In this document: positions 55,013-63,850 of the stretch, in pieces | Layout of the letters: every line of letters starts with the position of its first letter | How positions within the stretch are numbered: position 1 is the first letter of the stretch | Notes under the pieces: generated by a model | The model's database searches: none | Seen by the model: the letters and a program-made list of their open reading frames with translations, nothing else | What the model was told of the DNA's origin: nothing | Translations under genes and position numbers: made by a program | From: Polyangium jinanense | GTDB taxonomy: Bacteria > Myxococcota > Polyangia > Polyangiales > Polyangiaceae | DNA length: 64,000 bases | Direction: 5' to 3' | NCBI RefSeq assembly: GCF_028435365.1 | Contig: NZ_JAGTJJ010000055.1 | Coordinates: 19,236 to 83,235, forward strand

Positions 55013-56244
55013 GGCGTTTTTTCGCGGCGCTCGTGATGCTCGCCCTTTCGACGGGCGCGGGACTCTCGCTCGCGGGCCCTTCGGACGTCGATTCCCCCGA
55101 GGCGCGCGCCTACTTCGAGACCGGCGCCCGCGAGTACGAGAAGGGCAATTACGCGAACGCCGTCCGCGCCTTCGAGCAGGCATACGCGCTCACGACGCGC
55201 CCCGGCCTGCTCTTTTCGATCGCGCAGGCCTACCGCAAACAATACGGCAACGATGGCAAGCCGCAGAACCTGCGGCAGGCCGTGGATTATTATCGCCGGT
55301 ACCTGGCCACGGACACGACGGGCAAGCGGCGCGGCGAGGCGGACGCGGCCATCAAGGACATCGAGGCGATCCTCTCGCGCTTGCCTCCCGAGATACAGAG
55401 CACGCCGACGCACGAGGAGGCGCCCTCGACCCAGATCTCCATCACCACGCAGGTCGAGGACGCGACGATTTCGATCGACGGCGGTCCGCCGCGCGCGCTC
55501 GAGGCGATCGACGTCACGCCGGGCAAACACAAGGTATTGGTGCAGGCGCCCGGGTATTTCCCCGAGGAGCGCGAGGTGCCGGCCAAGCAAGGCCAGATGA
55601 CGGCGCTCGACGTGCCCTTGCGCGAAATGCCGGCGTTCGTGTCGATCACGGGCCCGGCAGGCGCGTCGGTCACGGTGGACGGTTTGCCCAAGGGCGCCTT
55701 GCCGCTCCAGTCGCCGCTCCAGATCGAGGCAGGCGTCCGGACGCTCAGCGTGAGCCTGAACGGCTTCAACACGTTCACCACGGAGCTCGATCTCGGCCGA
55801 GGAAAGTCGGAGGACGTGAAGGCCGCGCTCGATCGCACGCGGCAAAGAATCACCTCGTTCGTCCTCATCGGCGCGGCGGCGACGTGTGTCGCCGGCGGCG
55901 GCGTCATGGCGTTCTTCGCGGGGGCAGCCGGCGACAATGCGAAGGAGATCAACGACCGGCGCCTCGCAGGCACGATCAGCGAGGCCGAGCTCGACGAGTA
56001 CCTCGAGTCTCGGGAAACGCAGACGGCACTTCGCAACGGCGCGACCGTGGCGCTCAACGTGGCCGCGGGCATGGGGGCCCTCGCGTTCTTGCTGTATTAC
56101 TTCGACGAACCCCGGCTCGCGCCCCCGCGCAAGAAGGACGATAAGAAGCCCAAAGGCCCGGATCCCTCGCGCCTGCGCGAGATCGCGGTCGTGCCGGCGG
56201 TCGGCCCCGGCGTTGTCGGCCTCTCCTTCGGCGCCCGGTTCTGA
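55009..56244 (+). CDS. Exported TPR/PEGA-type membrane protein
   Basis: The 411-residue product has a signal peptide, TPR-like helices (GAREYEKGNYANAVRAFEQA) and two PEGA-like modules (TPGKHKVLVQAPGYFPEER and QIEAGVRTLSVSLNGF), then two membrane segments near 280-300 and 345-365. It parallels the proteins at 6009-7007 and 62470-63372. ATG 55009 overlaps the stop of the VCBS gene (ATGA), so this is the third gene of a coupled operon with a kinase. The complex may link surface sensing to a kinase. Confidence 0.85.
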   Translation: MRRFFAALVMLALSTGAGLSLAGPSDVDSPEARAYFETGAREYEKGNYANAVRAFEQAYALTTRPGLLFSIAQAYRKQYGNDGKPQNLRQAVDYYRRYLATDTTGKRRGEADAAIKDIEAILSRLPPEIQSTPTHEEAPSTQISITTQVEDATISIDGGPPRALEAIDVTPGKHKVLVQAPGYFPEEREVPAKQGQMTALDVPLREMPAFVSITGPAGASVTVDGLPKGALPLQSPLQIEAGVRTLSVSLNGFNTFTTELDLGRGKSEDVKAALDRTRQRITSFVLIGAAATCVAGGGVMAFFAGAAGDNAKEINDRRLAGTISEAELDEYLESRETQTALRNGATVALNVAAGMGALAFLLYYFDEPRLAPPRKKDDKKPKGPDPSRLREIAVVPAVGPGVVGLSFGARF

Positions 56245-56253
56245 TTCGCCCGC

Positions 56254-56931
56254 CTACCGCCGCTTGCGACGCATCGCCGCCGCAAAGACGAGCGCCCCGA
56301 TCACCGCGCCCATTCCTCCGAGACCCCGTGCCGATCCAGGCGCCGCGCTGCAGCCTCCGGCCTCGTCCGTCGTTCCGTCGACGCCGAGGTCGGGCATCGA
56401 GCCGGGCGGCTGGCTGCATTGCGTATAGTCGAGCTTGCAATCCGCCGTGCAGGCGAGCGGCCCTTCGCCCGCCCCTGCTTCCGCGCAATCGCTCACCAAA
56501 AATAGCTCGCCGTCGCATGCCTCGCCGGCTTCGAGCTTGCCACTGCCGCAGACGGGCGGCGGGTGGCTGTCTATGTTTCCGGGGTTGTACACGAAGCCCT
56601 TCGGATCCGGGTCGCCCTTCGTCCAGGTGCAATCGGGGTCGCCGAGCTCCTGCCCGTTCGTCCAGCCATCCTGATCCGAATCGAGCGGGCAGAGCGGCCC
56701 CCAGTTCACGTTTTGCTCTTGCACCGGCACGTCGCCCACGAGCTGCAAGCGCGCATCGCCGCCAAAATCCGTATTGTAACTGGCCTTCGTGTCACCGTGG
56801 CAGTTCAAGCAGCCGTATTTGGTGCCGTTCGGGATGTCGTTCACCCGAAATGGACGCGCGGAGGCGGTCGTGACGAAGGTGAGCGAGGCGAGGCCGAGGA
56901 GGAGACCCGAAGATCGCAAGGAGGACGTCAT
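56254..56931 (-). CDS. Secreted CxxCH protein with MYXO-CTERM-like tail
   Basis: The 225-residue protein has a signal peptide, then GCLNCHGD (a CxxCH site that may bind heme c or be part of a disulfide domain), and PLDSDQDGWTNGQELGDPDC, which resembles temptin-like Cys-rich modules. It ends with GGC, a hydrophobic stretch and RRKRR, the MYXO-CTERM-like surface sorting signal. ATG 56931 is the start. It is divergent from the polyproline lipoprotein with element R3 between. Confidence 0.82.
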   Translation of the reverse strand: MTSSLRSSGLLLGLASLTFVTTASARPFRVNDIPNGTKYGCLNCHGDTKASYNTDFGGDARLQLVGDVPVQEQNVNWGPLCPLDSDQDGWTNGQELGDPDCTWTKGDPDPKGFVYNPGNIDSHPPPVCGSGKLEAGEACDGELFLVSDCAEAGAGEGPLACTADCKLDYTQCSQPPGSMPDLGVDGTTDEAGGCSAAPGSARGLGGMGAVIGALVFAAAMRRKRR

Positions 56932-56980
56932 TCGCCGAGCGTAAAAACGGCTGGCCGGAGGCGTCAAGGCAAGCCGCCGC

Positions 56981-57336
56981 GCCGCGCCGGGGCGCTGCCC
57001 CGGACCCCGCGGGGGCTGTTCGCCCCTCGACCCGAACCAGGGCAAGCCCTGGACTCGGGGTGGAAGAACTGCGCGGTGCGCAGTTCTTCCAACAGGTCGG
57101 TGGCAAGACCAGGAAGGTGCGTTTCACGCTGGCGGGCACGTTGCCAGTTGAATCCTCAGCGCTGCGTCTCGATGGGCAGGGTCGTCGTTGGTCTTGACCT
57201 GGCCTGTTCGATGAACTGCGCATCGCGCAGTTCATCGACCCCGGGTCCAGCGCTTGCGCTGGTCCAGGTCCAGGGGCGGATAGCCCCGGTGGGGTCTGGG
57301 GCAAAGCCCCAGCGCAGCGCCTCCCACAATGCTCAG
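56981..57336 (-). repeat. Multi-hairpin dispersed element, copy R3 (inverted)
   Basis: This copy runs in reverse relative to R1, R2 and R4. It has CCGGGGC/GCCCCGG at its left, then CCAGGGC/GCCCTGG, GGAAGAACTGCGC/GCGCAGTTCTTCC with loop GGT, the conserved spacer, GATGAACTGCGC/GCGCAGTTCATC with loop ATC, CCAGCGC/GCGCTGG and CTGGGGC/GCCCCAG. It lies between two divergent gene starts, unlike R2. Its outer end (57327-57336) contains CTGAGCATTG on the element strand, a sequence shared with R4. The remaining bases of the 56932-57373 gap show nothing else. Confidence 0.85.
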
Positions 57337-57373
57337 CGCGAGGGCCGCCAGGAACGTGGTATAGGTACGCCCC

Positions 57374-58612
57374 ATGGTTCCCTGCCCTCGCCGCCCGGGT
57401 CTCGCGCGCTCGTCGGTCGCCGCCGCCGTCCTCGCCGCGGCCTGCGTCACGCTCGGCCTTCCCCTCGCCTGCACCCCGACCGAACCGCGGACGGGGCAAT
57501 GGCAGCCGACCGAAGGAACCTTCGACGATCCGCGGCCCGAGAACACGACGAAGACCACGTCGGAGCCCACGACGAAGCCGACGGCGAACAAGCCTCCGCC
57601 GCCTCCGCCGCCTCCGCCGCCGCCTCCGCCTCCGCCGCCACCTCCGCCCCCGCCTCCGCCGCCTCCGCCGACCGCGACCATTGGCGTCACCGGTCCGAAC
57701 TGCGTCATCAAAGGCACGTCCCCGCTCGCGAAGGGCACCTTGCTTTACGACGCCCCCGTGGGCGGTCGGGTCATTGCGAGCTTCCAGGGCGGCTATGTCC
57801 CGATGTCGATGAGCGAGATCCCGCCGGATCCGGCCATTCAGCGCTCGAAGATCACCACACGCGCGAGCGAGCCTTCCTTCCGGCTCGAAGGGTACGTCGC
57901 GACGACCTCGATCCCGGTCTGGAGCGGACGCGATATTCCGATCGTCTCGGGCAACGTGTGGATCGCGACCGCGCAGAAGCTCAAGATCACCGGGGCGAAG
58001 CTTGGGTTCGTCACGGTCGAGATGCCCATTTTCGGCACGAATGGCCAAAACGCGACTGTCAGCGCGCCCTGCGACGCCCTCGCCTTGCAGCGCGGCACGC
58101 CCGTGCCCGTGGAGGTGCCCGGCAATGGCCGCGGCTTCCTCGCGAAGGCCCAGGACGTCGACATCCTCGACGGCCCCGCGGGCAACGTCGTCTACACGCT
58201 CCGCATGAACGTCGCCGATGTGAAGCTGTTCTGGAGCACCGAGCAGAGCGGATCGTTCGTCCACGGAAAGCTCCGCACCGATCTCGCCATCGACGGGTGG
58301 ATGCGCTGGTCCGATCTCACGGCCCTACCGAAGGGCGAGATGATGGATCAATACATTCCCCCCGAGACGAGCGTCGCGGGCGCGCAGCTCGTCATGGATC
58401 CGCCGCCGCGCGTCGCCCGCGCCGGCAAGGACATCCCGATCCGGTTCCGGCGCGATGAAAAAGAGCGGCCGATCGGCGTGATCGAGGCCGGCGCCGAGCT
58501 CCTCGTGCTCGAGACCATCGCGGGCTGGACGAACGTGCTCCCGAAATCGGTGTTTGCCCTGCCCGACGACGCCGGCGGCTTCTGGATCCCCGCCAGCGAG
58601 ACGCCTCGCTGA
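57374..58612 (+). CDS. Lipoprotein with a 26-residue polyproline tract
   Basis: A 412-residue lipoprotein with lipobox LPLAC near residue 33. After a Thr/Pro-rich linker, 26 consecutive Pro codons occupy 57593-57670, then a 310-residue domain of beta-rich appearance with two SH3-like segments (GTLLYDAPVGGRVIAS and DIPIRFRRDEKERP). No family was recognised. The Pro tract may span the peptidoglycan or bind a partner. The gene's stop abuts the stop of the convergent B3/B4-domain gene. Confidence 0.72.
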   Translation: MVPCPRRPGLARSSVAAAVLAAACVTLGLPLACTPTEPRTGQWQPTEGTFDDPRPENTTKTTSEPTTKPTANKPPPPPPPPPPPPPPPPPPPPPPPPPPTATIGVTGPNCVIKGTSPLAKGTLLYDAPVGGRVIASFQGGYVPMSMSEIPPDPAIQRSKITTRASEPSFRLEGYVATTSIPVWSGRDIPIVSGNVWIATAQKLKITGAKLGFVTVEMPIFGTNGQNATVSAPCDALALQRGTPVPVEVPGNGRGFLAKAQDVDILDGPAGNVVYTLRMNVADVKLFWSTEQSGSFVHGKLRTDLAIDGWMRWSDLTALPKGEMMDQYIPPETSVAGAQLVMDPPPRVARAGKDIPIRFRRDEKERPIGVIEAGAELLVLETIAGWTNVLPKSVFALPDDAGGFWIPASETPR

Positions 58613-59242
58613 TCACTCCGTCACGACGTCCACGGTCGCCCCCGCCTCCTCCAGCAAGGTTCGATACCACCTCGCGGCCTCTCGCGCGCGGCCCGGGAGC
58701 GCGCGCGTGCCCCAGAGGACGCTCATCGTGTGCCGCGTCCCGGCGTGGGTCTTCGTGCGTTGCGCGTCCTTCACGCCGTTCGCCGACGCGCCTTCCGCGT
58801 CGAAGAGGCAAAGCAGCCCGCCGAGATCGATCTCCTGCCCCGAGGCATTGAAGACGTATTTCTCGCCCGGCTTCGCGATTCCGATCCGCAGCGGCGGCGT
58901 CGCGCGGTCGAGGTCGATCACGCTGATGGGCAGGCCGCTGTGCAACGAGACCGCGTTGCACGTGTCGACGGCCGCGTTGATCGAGCCGAGCGCGCCCTCG
59001 GTCACCGCGCGGACGAGGTACTCGGACGAAGGCTTGCCCCGGCCCGTCGGCTTGTATCCGCCGTGCCGCAAGAGATCGCGCACCGCCGAACGAACCGCCT
59101 CGTCGGCCGAGAGCGGCGCCGCCGCGCCCGGCGTGAGCAGCGCGCGGACGCTCGCGGGGGCTTCGATTTCGCCGAGCGGCGCGGGAAACGTGGTCGTGAA
59201 GGCGGCGGCCTCGAGCAACGGGTGGGGATCGATCGTCAGCAT
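58613..59242 (-). CDS. B3/B4 tRNA-binding-domain protein
   Basis: The 209-residue product matches the B3/B4 domain of phenylalanyl-tRNA synthetase beta (COG3382-like): INAAVDTCNAVSLHSGLPIS, then a DLDRAT segment, LRIGIAKPGEKYVF and a C-terminal RTKTHAGTRHTMSVLW. Stand-alone versions probably edit or bind amino-acylated substrates. Its gene is convergent with the lipoprotein and divergent from the PLP enzyme gene. Confidence 0.8.
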   Translation of the reverse strand: MLTIDPHPLLEAAAFTTTFPAPLGEIEAPASVRALLTPGAAAPLSADEAVRSAVRDLLRHGGYKPTGRGKPSSEYLVRAVTEGALGSINAAVDTCNAVSLHSGLPISVIDLDRATPPLRIGIAKPGEKYVFNASGQEIDLGGLLCLFDAEGASANGVKDAQRTKTHAGTRHTMSVLWGTRALPGRAREAARWYRTLLEEAGATVDVVTE

Positions 59243-59331
59243 GGGAGGCGCATCCTAGCCCGGCGCGGGCCGCTTGACACGAGGGGGCCACCGCGTGCCT
59301 CATGGCCCCGGAAAACGACCGAGGAGGCACG

Positions 59332-60795
59332 ATGAGGATCCCCGCGAAGGGTCTCGGAAGGGACGAGCTGTTCGGAAAACTCACCGCGTTCCGCGCCCAC
59401 GACATGCCCTGGCGCGACGGACGCACCTTCGCGTACGTCTACGATGCCGGGCCCGAAGCCGAGGCCGTCATTCACCGCGCGTACACCATGTACCTCGGGG
59501 AAAACGCGCTCGATCCCACGGTCTTTCCGAGCACGCTCGTCCTCGAAAACGACGTCGTCTCCATGGCCGTGGCGCACCTCGGCGGCGACGACGAGGTCGC
59601 GGGCTCGTTCACGAGCGGCGGCACCGAGAGCATCCTCCTCGCGGTGAAGACGGCGCGCGATTACGCCCGCGAGGCGCGCGGCATCCGCGAGCCCGAGATC
59701 ATCGTACCCGAGACGGCGCACGCCGCGTTTCACAAGGCCGCCCATTACCTCGACGTGAAGCTCGTCAGCGTGCCCGTCGATCGCGCGACGTTCAAGGCCG
59801 ACGTCGCGGCCATGCGCGAGGCCGTCGGGCCGAGCACGATCCTGCTCGTCGGATCGGCCGTCTCGTACGCGCACGGCGTGGTCGATCCGATCCGCGAGCT
59901 CGGCGCGCTCGCGCTCGAAAAAAACCTTCTCCTCCACGTCGACGCGTGCATCGGCGGGTTTCTCTTGCCGTACTTCCGGCGGCTCGGCGCGCCCGTCCCG
60001 GATTTCGACTTCCAGGTCCCGGGCGTCACCAGCATCTCGATGGACTTCCACAAATACGCCTACGCCGCGAAAGGCGCGTCCGTGATCCTCCACAAGACGA
60101 AGGATCTGCGGCGCCATCAGTTTTATGCCTGCGCGGGCTGGTCGGGCTACACGGTGATCAACTCGACCGTGCAGAGCACGAAATCGGCCGGGCCACTCGC
60201 CGCCTGCTGGGCCGTGCTCCATCACTTCGGCGACGAGGGGTACCTCGAGATCGCGCGGAACATGCTGGCCGCGACACGCAAGATCGTGGACGGGATCGAG
60301 GCGATCTTGGGCCTCCGGCTCCTCGCGCGGCCCGAGATGAACCTCGTCGCGTTCACGTCCGACGAGGTCAGCGTCTTTCACGTCATCGACGAGATGAAGG
60401 CCCGCGGCTGGTTCGTCCAGCCGCAACTCGGCTTTGGTTCGTCGAAAGAGAACATTCACCTCTCGCTCAACCCGAAGGCGCTCGGGCTCGCGGACGAGCT
60501 GCTCCGCGATCTGCGCGAATGCGTGACGATCGCCCGGACGCTGCCGCCGCCCGGGGGCGATCTCTCGGCGCTCCGCGGCGCGCTCGCCTCGCTCGACCTC
60601 ACGAAGCTCGACCCGGCGATGCTCGGCGGCATCCTGCGCGAGGCGATGGCGGCCACCGGCATCGCGGGCGCGAGTCTGCCCGATCGCATGGCCGCCGTGA
60701 GCGAGGTCCTGAACCACCTGCCGCCCCCGCTGCGCGAGCGGCTGCTCGTCGAATACATGAACGGCCTCTTCCAGACCCGCGTGGACGGACCCTGA
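59332..60795 (+). CDS. PLP-dependent lyase/decarboxylase (sphingosine-1-phosphate-lyase-like)
   Basis: The 487-residue enzyme belongs to the group II PLP decarboxylase/lyase family. The PLP lysine is Lys241 in SMDFHKYAYAAKG, and TSGGTESILLA contacts the cofactor phosphate. SMDFHKY and the QFYACAGWSGY segment resemble sphingosine-1-phosphate lyase more than glutamate or aromatic decarboxylases. A lipid aldehyde-forming function is plausible. ATG 59332 has GAGGAGG 5-6 bp upstream; an earlier ATG (59302) is weak. A lipase-like gene follows 96 bp later. Confidence 0.87.
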   Translation: MRIPAKGLGRDELFGKLTAFRAHDMPWRDGRTFAYVYDAGPEAEAVIHRAYTMYLGENALDPTVFPSTLVLENDVVSMAVAHLGGDDEVAGSFTSGGTESILLAVKTARDYAREARGIREPEIIVPETAHAAFHKAAHYLDVKLVSVPVDRATFKADVAAMREAVGPSTILLVGSAVSYAHGVVDPIRELGALALEKNLLLHVDACIGGFLLPYFRRLGAPVPDFDFQVPGVTSISMDFHKYAYAAKGASVILHKTKDLRRHQFYACAGWSGYTVINSTVQSTKSAGPLAACWAVLHHFGDEGYLEIARNMLAATRKIVDGIEAILGLRLLARPEMNLVAFTSDEVSVFHVIDEMKARGWFVQPQLGFGSSKENIHLSLNPKALGLADELLRDLRECVTIARTLPPPGGDLSALRGALASLDLTKLDPAMLGGILREAMAATGIAGASLPDRMAAVSEVLNHLPPPLRERLLVEYMNGLFQTRVDGP

Positions 60796-60891
60796 TTCCG
60801 CCCCGCGGCTGGAAATCTCGAACATCGATCCGCCCGTGAGACCCGTCGTTCCCCGATTGCGACGAGCGAGCGTCTCCCCCACGAAGCGAGC

Positions 60892-61641
60892 ATGCAGAAG
60901 ATGCTCCGCCGCCTCGGGCTCCTCGCATGGCTCTCCCTCGCCGCCACGGGGTGCGGCCGGGACGAACAGGCGCTCGCCGCGATTCACCCCCTCGCCACGC
61001 AGAGGCGCCTCGCGCTCCCGGTCGAGGTGTACACGCTGAACATCGCCGACGATCTGCCCGGGTTCGCCGTGCCCGGCCCGAACGGAGCAAATCCGAAGAT
61101 GCTCTTCTTGCACGGGATGTGCTCGGCCGGCGTCGGGGACGTGCAAGCCTTCCAGTTCGCGGCGAGCGAGCACGGCGGCATCCTCGCGGTCCGCGGCGAC
61201 ACGCCCTGCAACGGCGCGGGTATCCTGCGCAAACATTCGTTCGACCTCGACAAACTCGACGCCCGCATCCGGGCCGCCTTCGCGGTGAGCGGCGGCGTGG
61301 CGGACGACCTCGTGCTGGTCGGCCACTCGCAGGGCGCGTTCCTCGGCGAGCGGCTCGCGGAGCAATGGCCGCAGCGGTATTCGCGGCTCATCTTGATCGG
61401 CGCGCCCACGGAGCCCTCGGCGGCGCGACTCCGGCACGTGCGCGGCGCGGTCATGGTAAGTGGAGAGTTCGATGTGACGACGCGCATGAAGCAGGCCGCC
61501 GCGGAGCTCCAGGCCGCCGGGATTCCTTCGACGTACCTCGAAATGCCGGGCGCCAAACACGGGCAGATGGGCGACGCCGAGCGGGTCTTCGGCGAGGCGT
61601 TCGCCTGGCTCGAAAAGAACGCGCTGCCTCGCAGGCCCTAG
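60892..61641 (+). CDS. Alpha/beta-hydrolase lipoprotein
   Basis: The 249-residue product has a signal with lipobox AATGCG near residue 21. The hydrolase domain has the GHSQG elbow (Ser146), an HGMCSAG oxyanion loop, and candidate acid and histidine in SGEFDVTTR and GAKHGQMG. It would hydrolyse an ester on the cell surface. Similar length and order to small extracellular carboxylesterases. A second lipoprotein gene follows after 39 bp. Confidence 0.82.
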   Translation: MQKMLRRLGLLAWLSLAATGCGRDEQALAAIHPLATQRRLALPVEVYTLNIADDLPGFAVPGPNGANPKMLFLHGMCSAGVGDVQAFQFAASEHGGILAVRGDTPCNGAGILRKHSFDLDKLDARIRAAFAVSGGVADDLVLVGHSQGAFLGERLAEQWPQRYSRLILIGAPTEPSAARLRHVRGAVMVSGEFDVTTRMKQAAAELQAAGIPSTYLEMPGAKHGQMGDAERVFGEAFAWLEKNALPRRP

Positions 61642-61680
61642 GCGTAGATGAAACGGCGGGATCCGGGGTATCCTCGGGCC

Positions 61681-62463
61681 ATGGCCTCGAAGAACCTGCT
61701 CGCCTTCGTGCTCGCCGCGTCCGGCGCTCTCCTCGCCCCCGCATGTTACCTGACCTCGTCGTTCGACGGCTTGACCGGCGCTCCGGGCGGGGAGGCGGCG
61801 AGCACGTCGAGCGCCAGCAGCGGCATGGGCGGCGCCGGGGGCACGAGCGGCGAGGGCGGCGTCGGGGGCACGGGCGGCGTCGGGGGCACGGGCGGCGGCG
61901 TCCACGCACCGGCGACGGGGATCCTCGACGACTTCGACCGCGCCGACGGGGACCCCGGGCCGCCGTGGAAACTCATGTCCTCCGGCACGTACACGATTTA
62001 CGGCGAGCGACTCCTCACGCATGGCGACAATCCAGACGCGGCGATCTGGGATCAGGTGTTCGGCGCCCGCCAGGAAGCCTACGTCACGATCGAGTCGATG
62101 GATGGAACCGAGACGGAGATCGAGCTCGTCCTGCGGAACCAGGGGCACCCGAGCGAGTGCGAGTCGGTCGTGGTGAGCTGGAACCGCTTCGATGGGGAAC
62201 CCGTCATCCACGTCGCGTATTGCGTCGGCGGTGAGTGGACCATGGTCGGCCAGAAGGTCCCGTGCGCGCTCGTGGAAGGCGACACGATATGGGCGCGCGG
62301 CTACGAGGACGGCCGCATCGAGGCGTACGTGAACGGTAAGCTCTTCGGGACGTGGGACGCCTCGAACGCGCCGATGGGGACCTCCGGCGGCCGGATCGGC
62401 GTATTCACCTATGGCATCCCGGACGAGGTCCGCTTCGAGGATTTCGGCGGCGGCTCGTTCTGA
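61681..62463 (+). CDS. Lipoprotein with concanavalin-like beta domain
   Basis: The 260-residue product has a signal with lipobox LLAPACY, a Gly/Ser/Thr-rich linker (EGGVGGTGGVGGTGGGV) and a domain (about 85-255) starting ILDDFDRADGDPGPPWKLMS, whose layout (DDF.RAD, later YVNGKLFGTWD and GGRIGVFTYG) resembles jellyroll carbohydrate-binding or laminin-G-like domains. Function unknown. ATG 61681 gives a clean signal peptide; a farther ATG at 61648 is unlikely. Confidence 0.75.
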   Translation: MASKNLLAFVLAASGALLAPACYLTSSFDGLTGAPGGEAASTSSASSGMGGAGGTSGEGGVGGTGGVGGTGGGVHAPATGILDDFDRADGDPGPPWKLMSSGTYTIYGERLLTHGDNPDAAIWDQVFGARQEAYVTIESMDGTETEIELVLRNQGHPSECESVVVSWNRFDGEPVIHVAYCVGGEWTMVGQKVPCALVEGDTIWARGYEDGRIEAYVNGKLFGTWDASNAPMGTSGGRIGVFTYGIPDEVRFEDFGGGSF

Positions 62464-62469
62464 GGCTTT

Positions 62470-63372
62470 TCAAAACGTTCCGACGAGCATCGCCGCGCCC
62501 CCGCCCGGGAGGGGCGCGACGACCGGCCGGACGACCGGCCCGCGAGCGGTCGCCGTCGGCTTCTTTTCGCCGCCGCTCGTGAAAAACAGCGCGGTCGCGA
62601 CGCCCAGCGAGACGATACCCACGCCGAGCGACACGTCCGCGAGGATCAGCTTCGTCTTCACGGCGTCGACGTCCGTCTCGGCGCAGCTCTGCGTGCGGCC
62701 ACAACCGTCGTGGAGCCCCGCGAGATCGGACTTCCCCGTGATGCCGAGATAAGCGAACGCCCCGAGCGACACGACCCCGAGCCCGCCGAGCACGTACGAG
62801 GCCACGCGTTTCCCGGACGGGCCCGCGTCCGGCGCCGCGGGTTTGTCAGGGTGCGCATCCGGAGGTGTTTTCGCGGCCCCCTCCAGATCCACCGTGATCA
62901 CGCGATTTTTTTCGCCGACACGGATGACGACCTGCCGCTCGACCGGCGCGGCGTTCGGCGCGACGAACCTGAGCGTGTGGGGCCCCGGGTTCACCGCAAT
63001 CGGCTGACCGTCGAGCGTCTTCGTGAGGACGGCGCCGTCGAGCGTCACCTCGGCCGCGACGATGTCGTTGCCCTGCGCGTCACGCAGGCCGGGGACGATC
63101 GTCGGCAGGCTCGCCTCGACGCGCGGGAGCATGGTGGCGCATTCGTCGCGCACGACAGCCGGGCAAGCCGCGTCGCTGCACGAGACGAACTTTCCACGCG
63201 CCTCGACGAGGCGGCCGGCTGTTTCGAGCTCCTGCCCCTCCTCGAACGCGGCCGCGCACTGCGCCTTGCGCGCCGGATCGGGCGGGGCCGCCTCGGCATG
63301 CGCGCCTCCGAACGCCGCGATCGCGGCAAGGGCGGCAAGGACGAACCGCGAGGCAGCGGGGGACGTCGGCAT
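62470..63372 (-). CDS. Exported TPR/PEGA-type membrane protein
   Basis: The 300-residue product has a signal peptide, a short TPR-like part (CAAAFEEGQELETAGRLVEA), a PEGA-like segment (VNPGPHTLRFVAPN) and two membrane helices near 195-215 and 245-265, with a loop of paired cysteines (CGRTQSC) between them. This is the third protein of the same family in the window, here without a neighbouring kinase. It is convergent with the lipoprotein gene (6-bp gap). Confidence 0.82.
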   Translation of the reverse strand: MPTSPAASRFVLAALAAIAAFGGAHAEAAPPDPARKAQCAAAFEEGQELETAGRLVEARGKFVSCSDAACPAVVRDECATMLPRVEASLPTIVPGLRDAQGNDIVAAEVTLDGAVLTKTLDGQPIAVNPGPHTLRFVAPNAAPVERQVVIRVGEKNRVITVDLEGAAKTPPDAHPDKPAAPDAGPSGKRVASYVLGGLGVVSLGAFAYLGITGKSDLAGLHDGCGRTQSCAETDVDAVKTKLILADVSLGVGIVSLGVATALFFTSGGEKKPTATARGPVVRPVVAPLPGGGAAMLVGTF

Positions 63373-63473
63373 GGCTGGGAAGGTACCAGAGCCCGGGACC
63401 GGGCGACAGTTCTGCGCGTCTGTTGCGACGGCTGCCGCGGAGCGGGCCCGCGAGCGCGCTCTCCGTCTGCGTC

Positions 63474-63806
63474 CTGAGCATTGGTCTCATCTTGGGATGC
63501 GCTGCGCTGGGGCTTTGCCCCAGGCCCCACCGGGGCTGTCCGCCCCTGGACCCGGACCAGCGCAAGCGCTGGACCCGGGGTCGATGAACTGCGCGATGCG
63601 CAGTTCATCGAACAGGCCAGGTCAAGACCAACGACGACCCTGCCCATCGAGACGCAGCGCTGAGGATTCAACTGGCAACGTGCCCGCTGCCAGCGTGAAA
63701 CGCACCTTCCTGGTCTTGCCACCGACCTGTTGGAAGAACTGCGCACCGCGCAGTTCTTCCACAAATGGTCCAGGGCTTGCCCTGGTTCTGAGCATTGGTC
63801 CCATCT
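63474..63806 (+). repeat. Multi-hairpin dispersed element, copy R4, bounded by 19-bp direct repeats
   Basis: The element has the usual stems (CTGGGGC/GCCCCAG, CCAGCGC/GCGCTGG, GATGAACTGCGC with loop GAT, GGAAGAACTGCGC with loop ACC, CCAGGGC/GCCCTGG) but lacks the last two stems: identity with R2 and R3 ends at 63787. CTGAGCATTGGTCTCATCT (63474-63492) and CTGAGCATTGGTCCCATCT (63788-63806) flank it as direct repeats with one mismatch. It is next to the start of a transposase gene. Confidence 0.85.
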
Positions 63807-63850
63807 CCGATCGGTACATTCCCCCCCTCTGACGACATTTACCGAGTGAG

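Noticed and set aside
57232..57738. Gly-rich minus-strand open frame across the polyproline gene
   Set aside because: The poly-Gly run is the antisense of Pro codons, and the frame continues into repeat element R3.
59236..62211. A 991-codon open frame on the minus strand
   Set aside because: It runs opposite the PLP enzyme, hydrolase and lipoprotein genes, lacks recognisable domains and has biased Arg/His/Asp composition.
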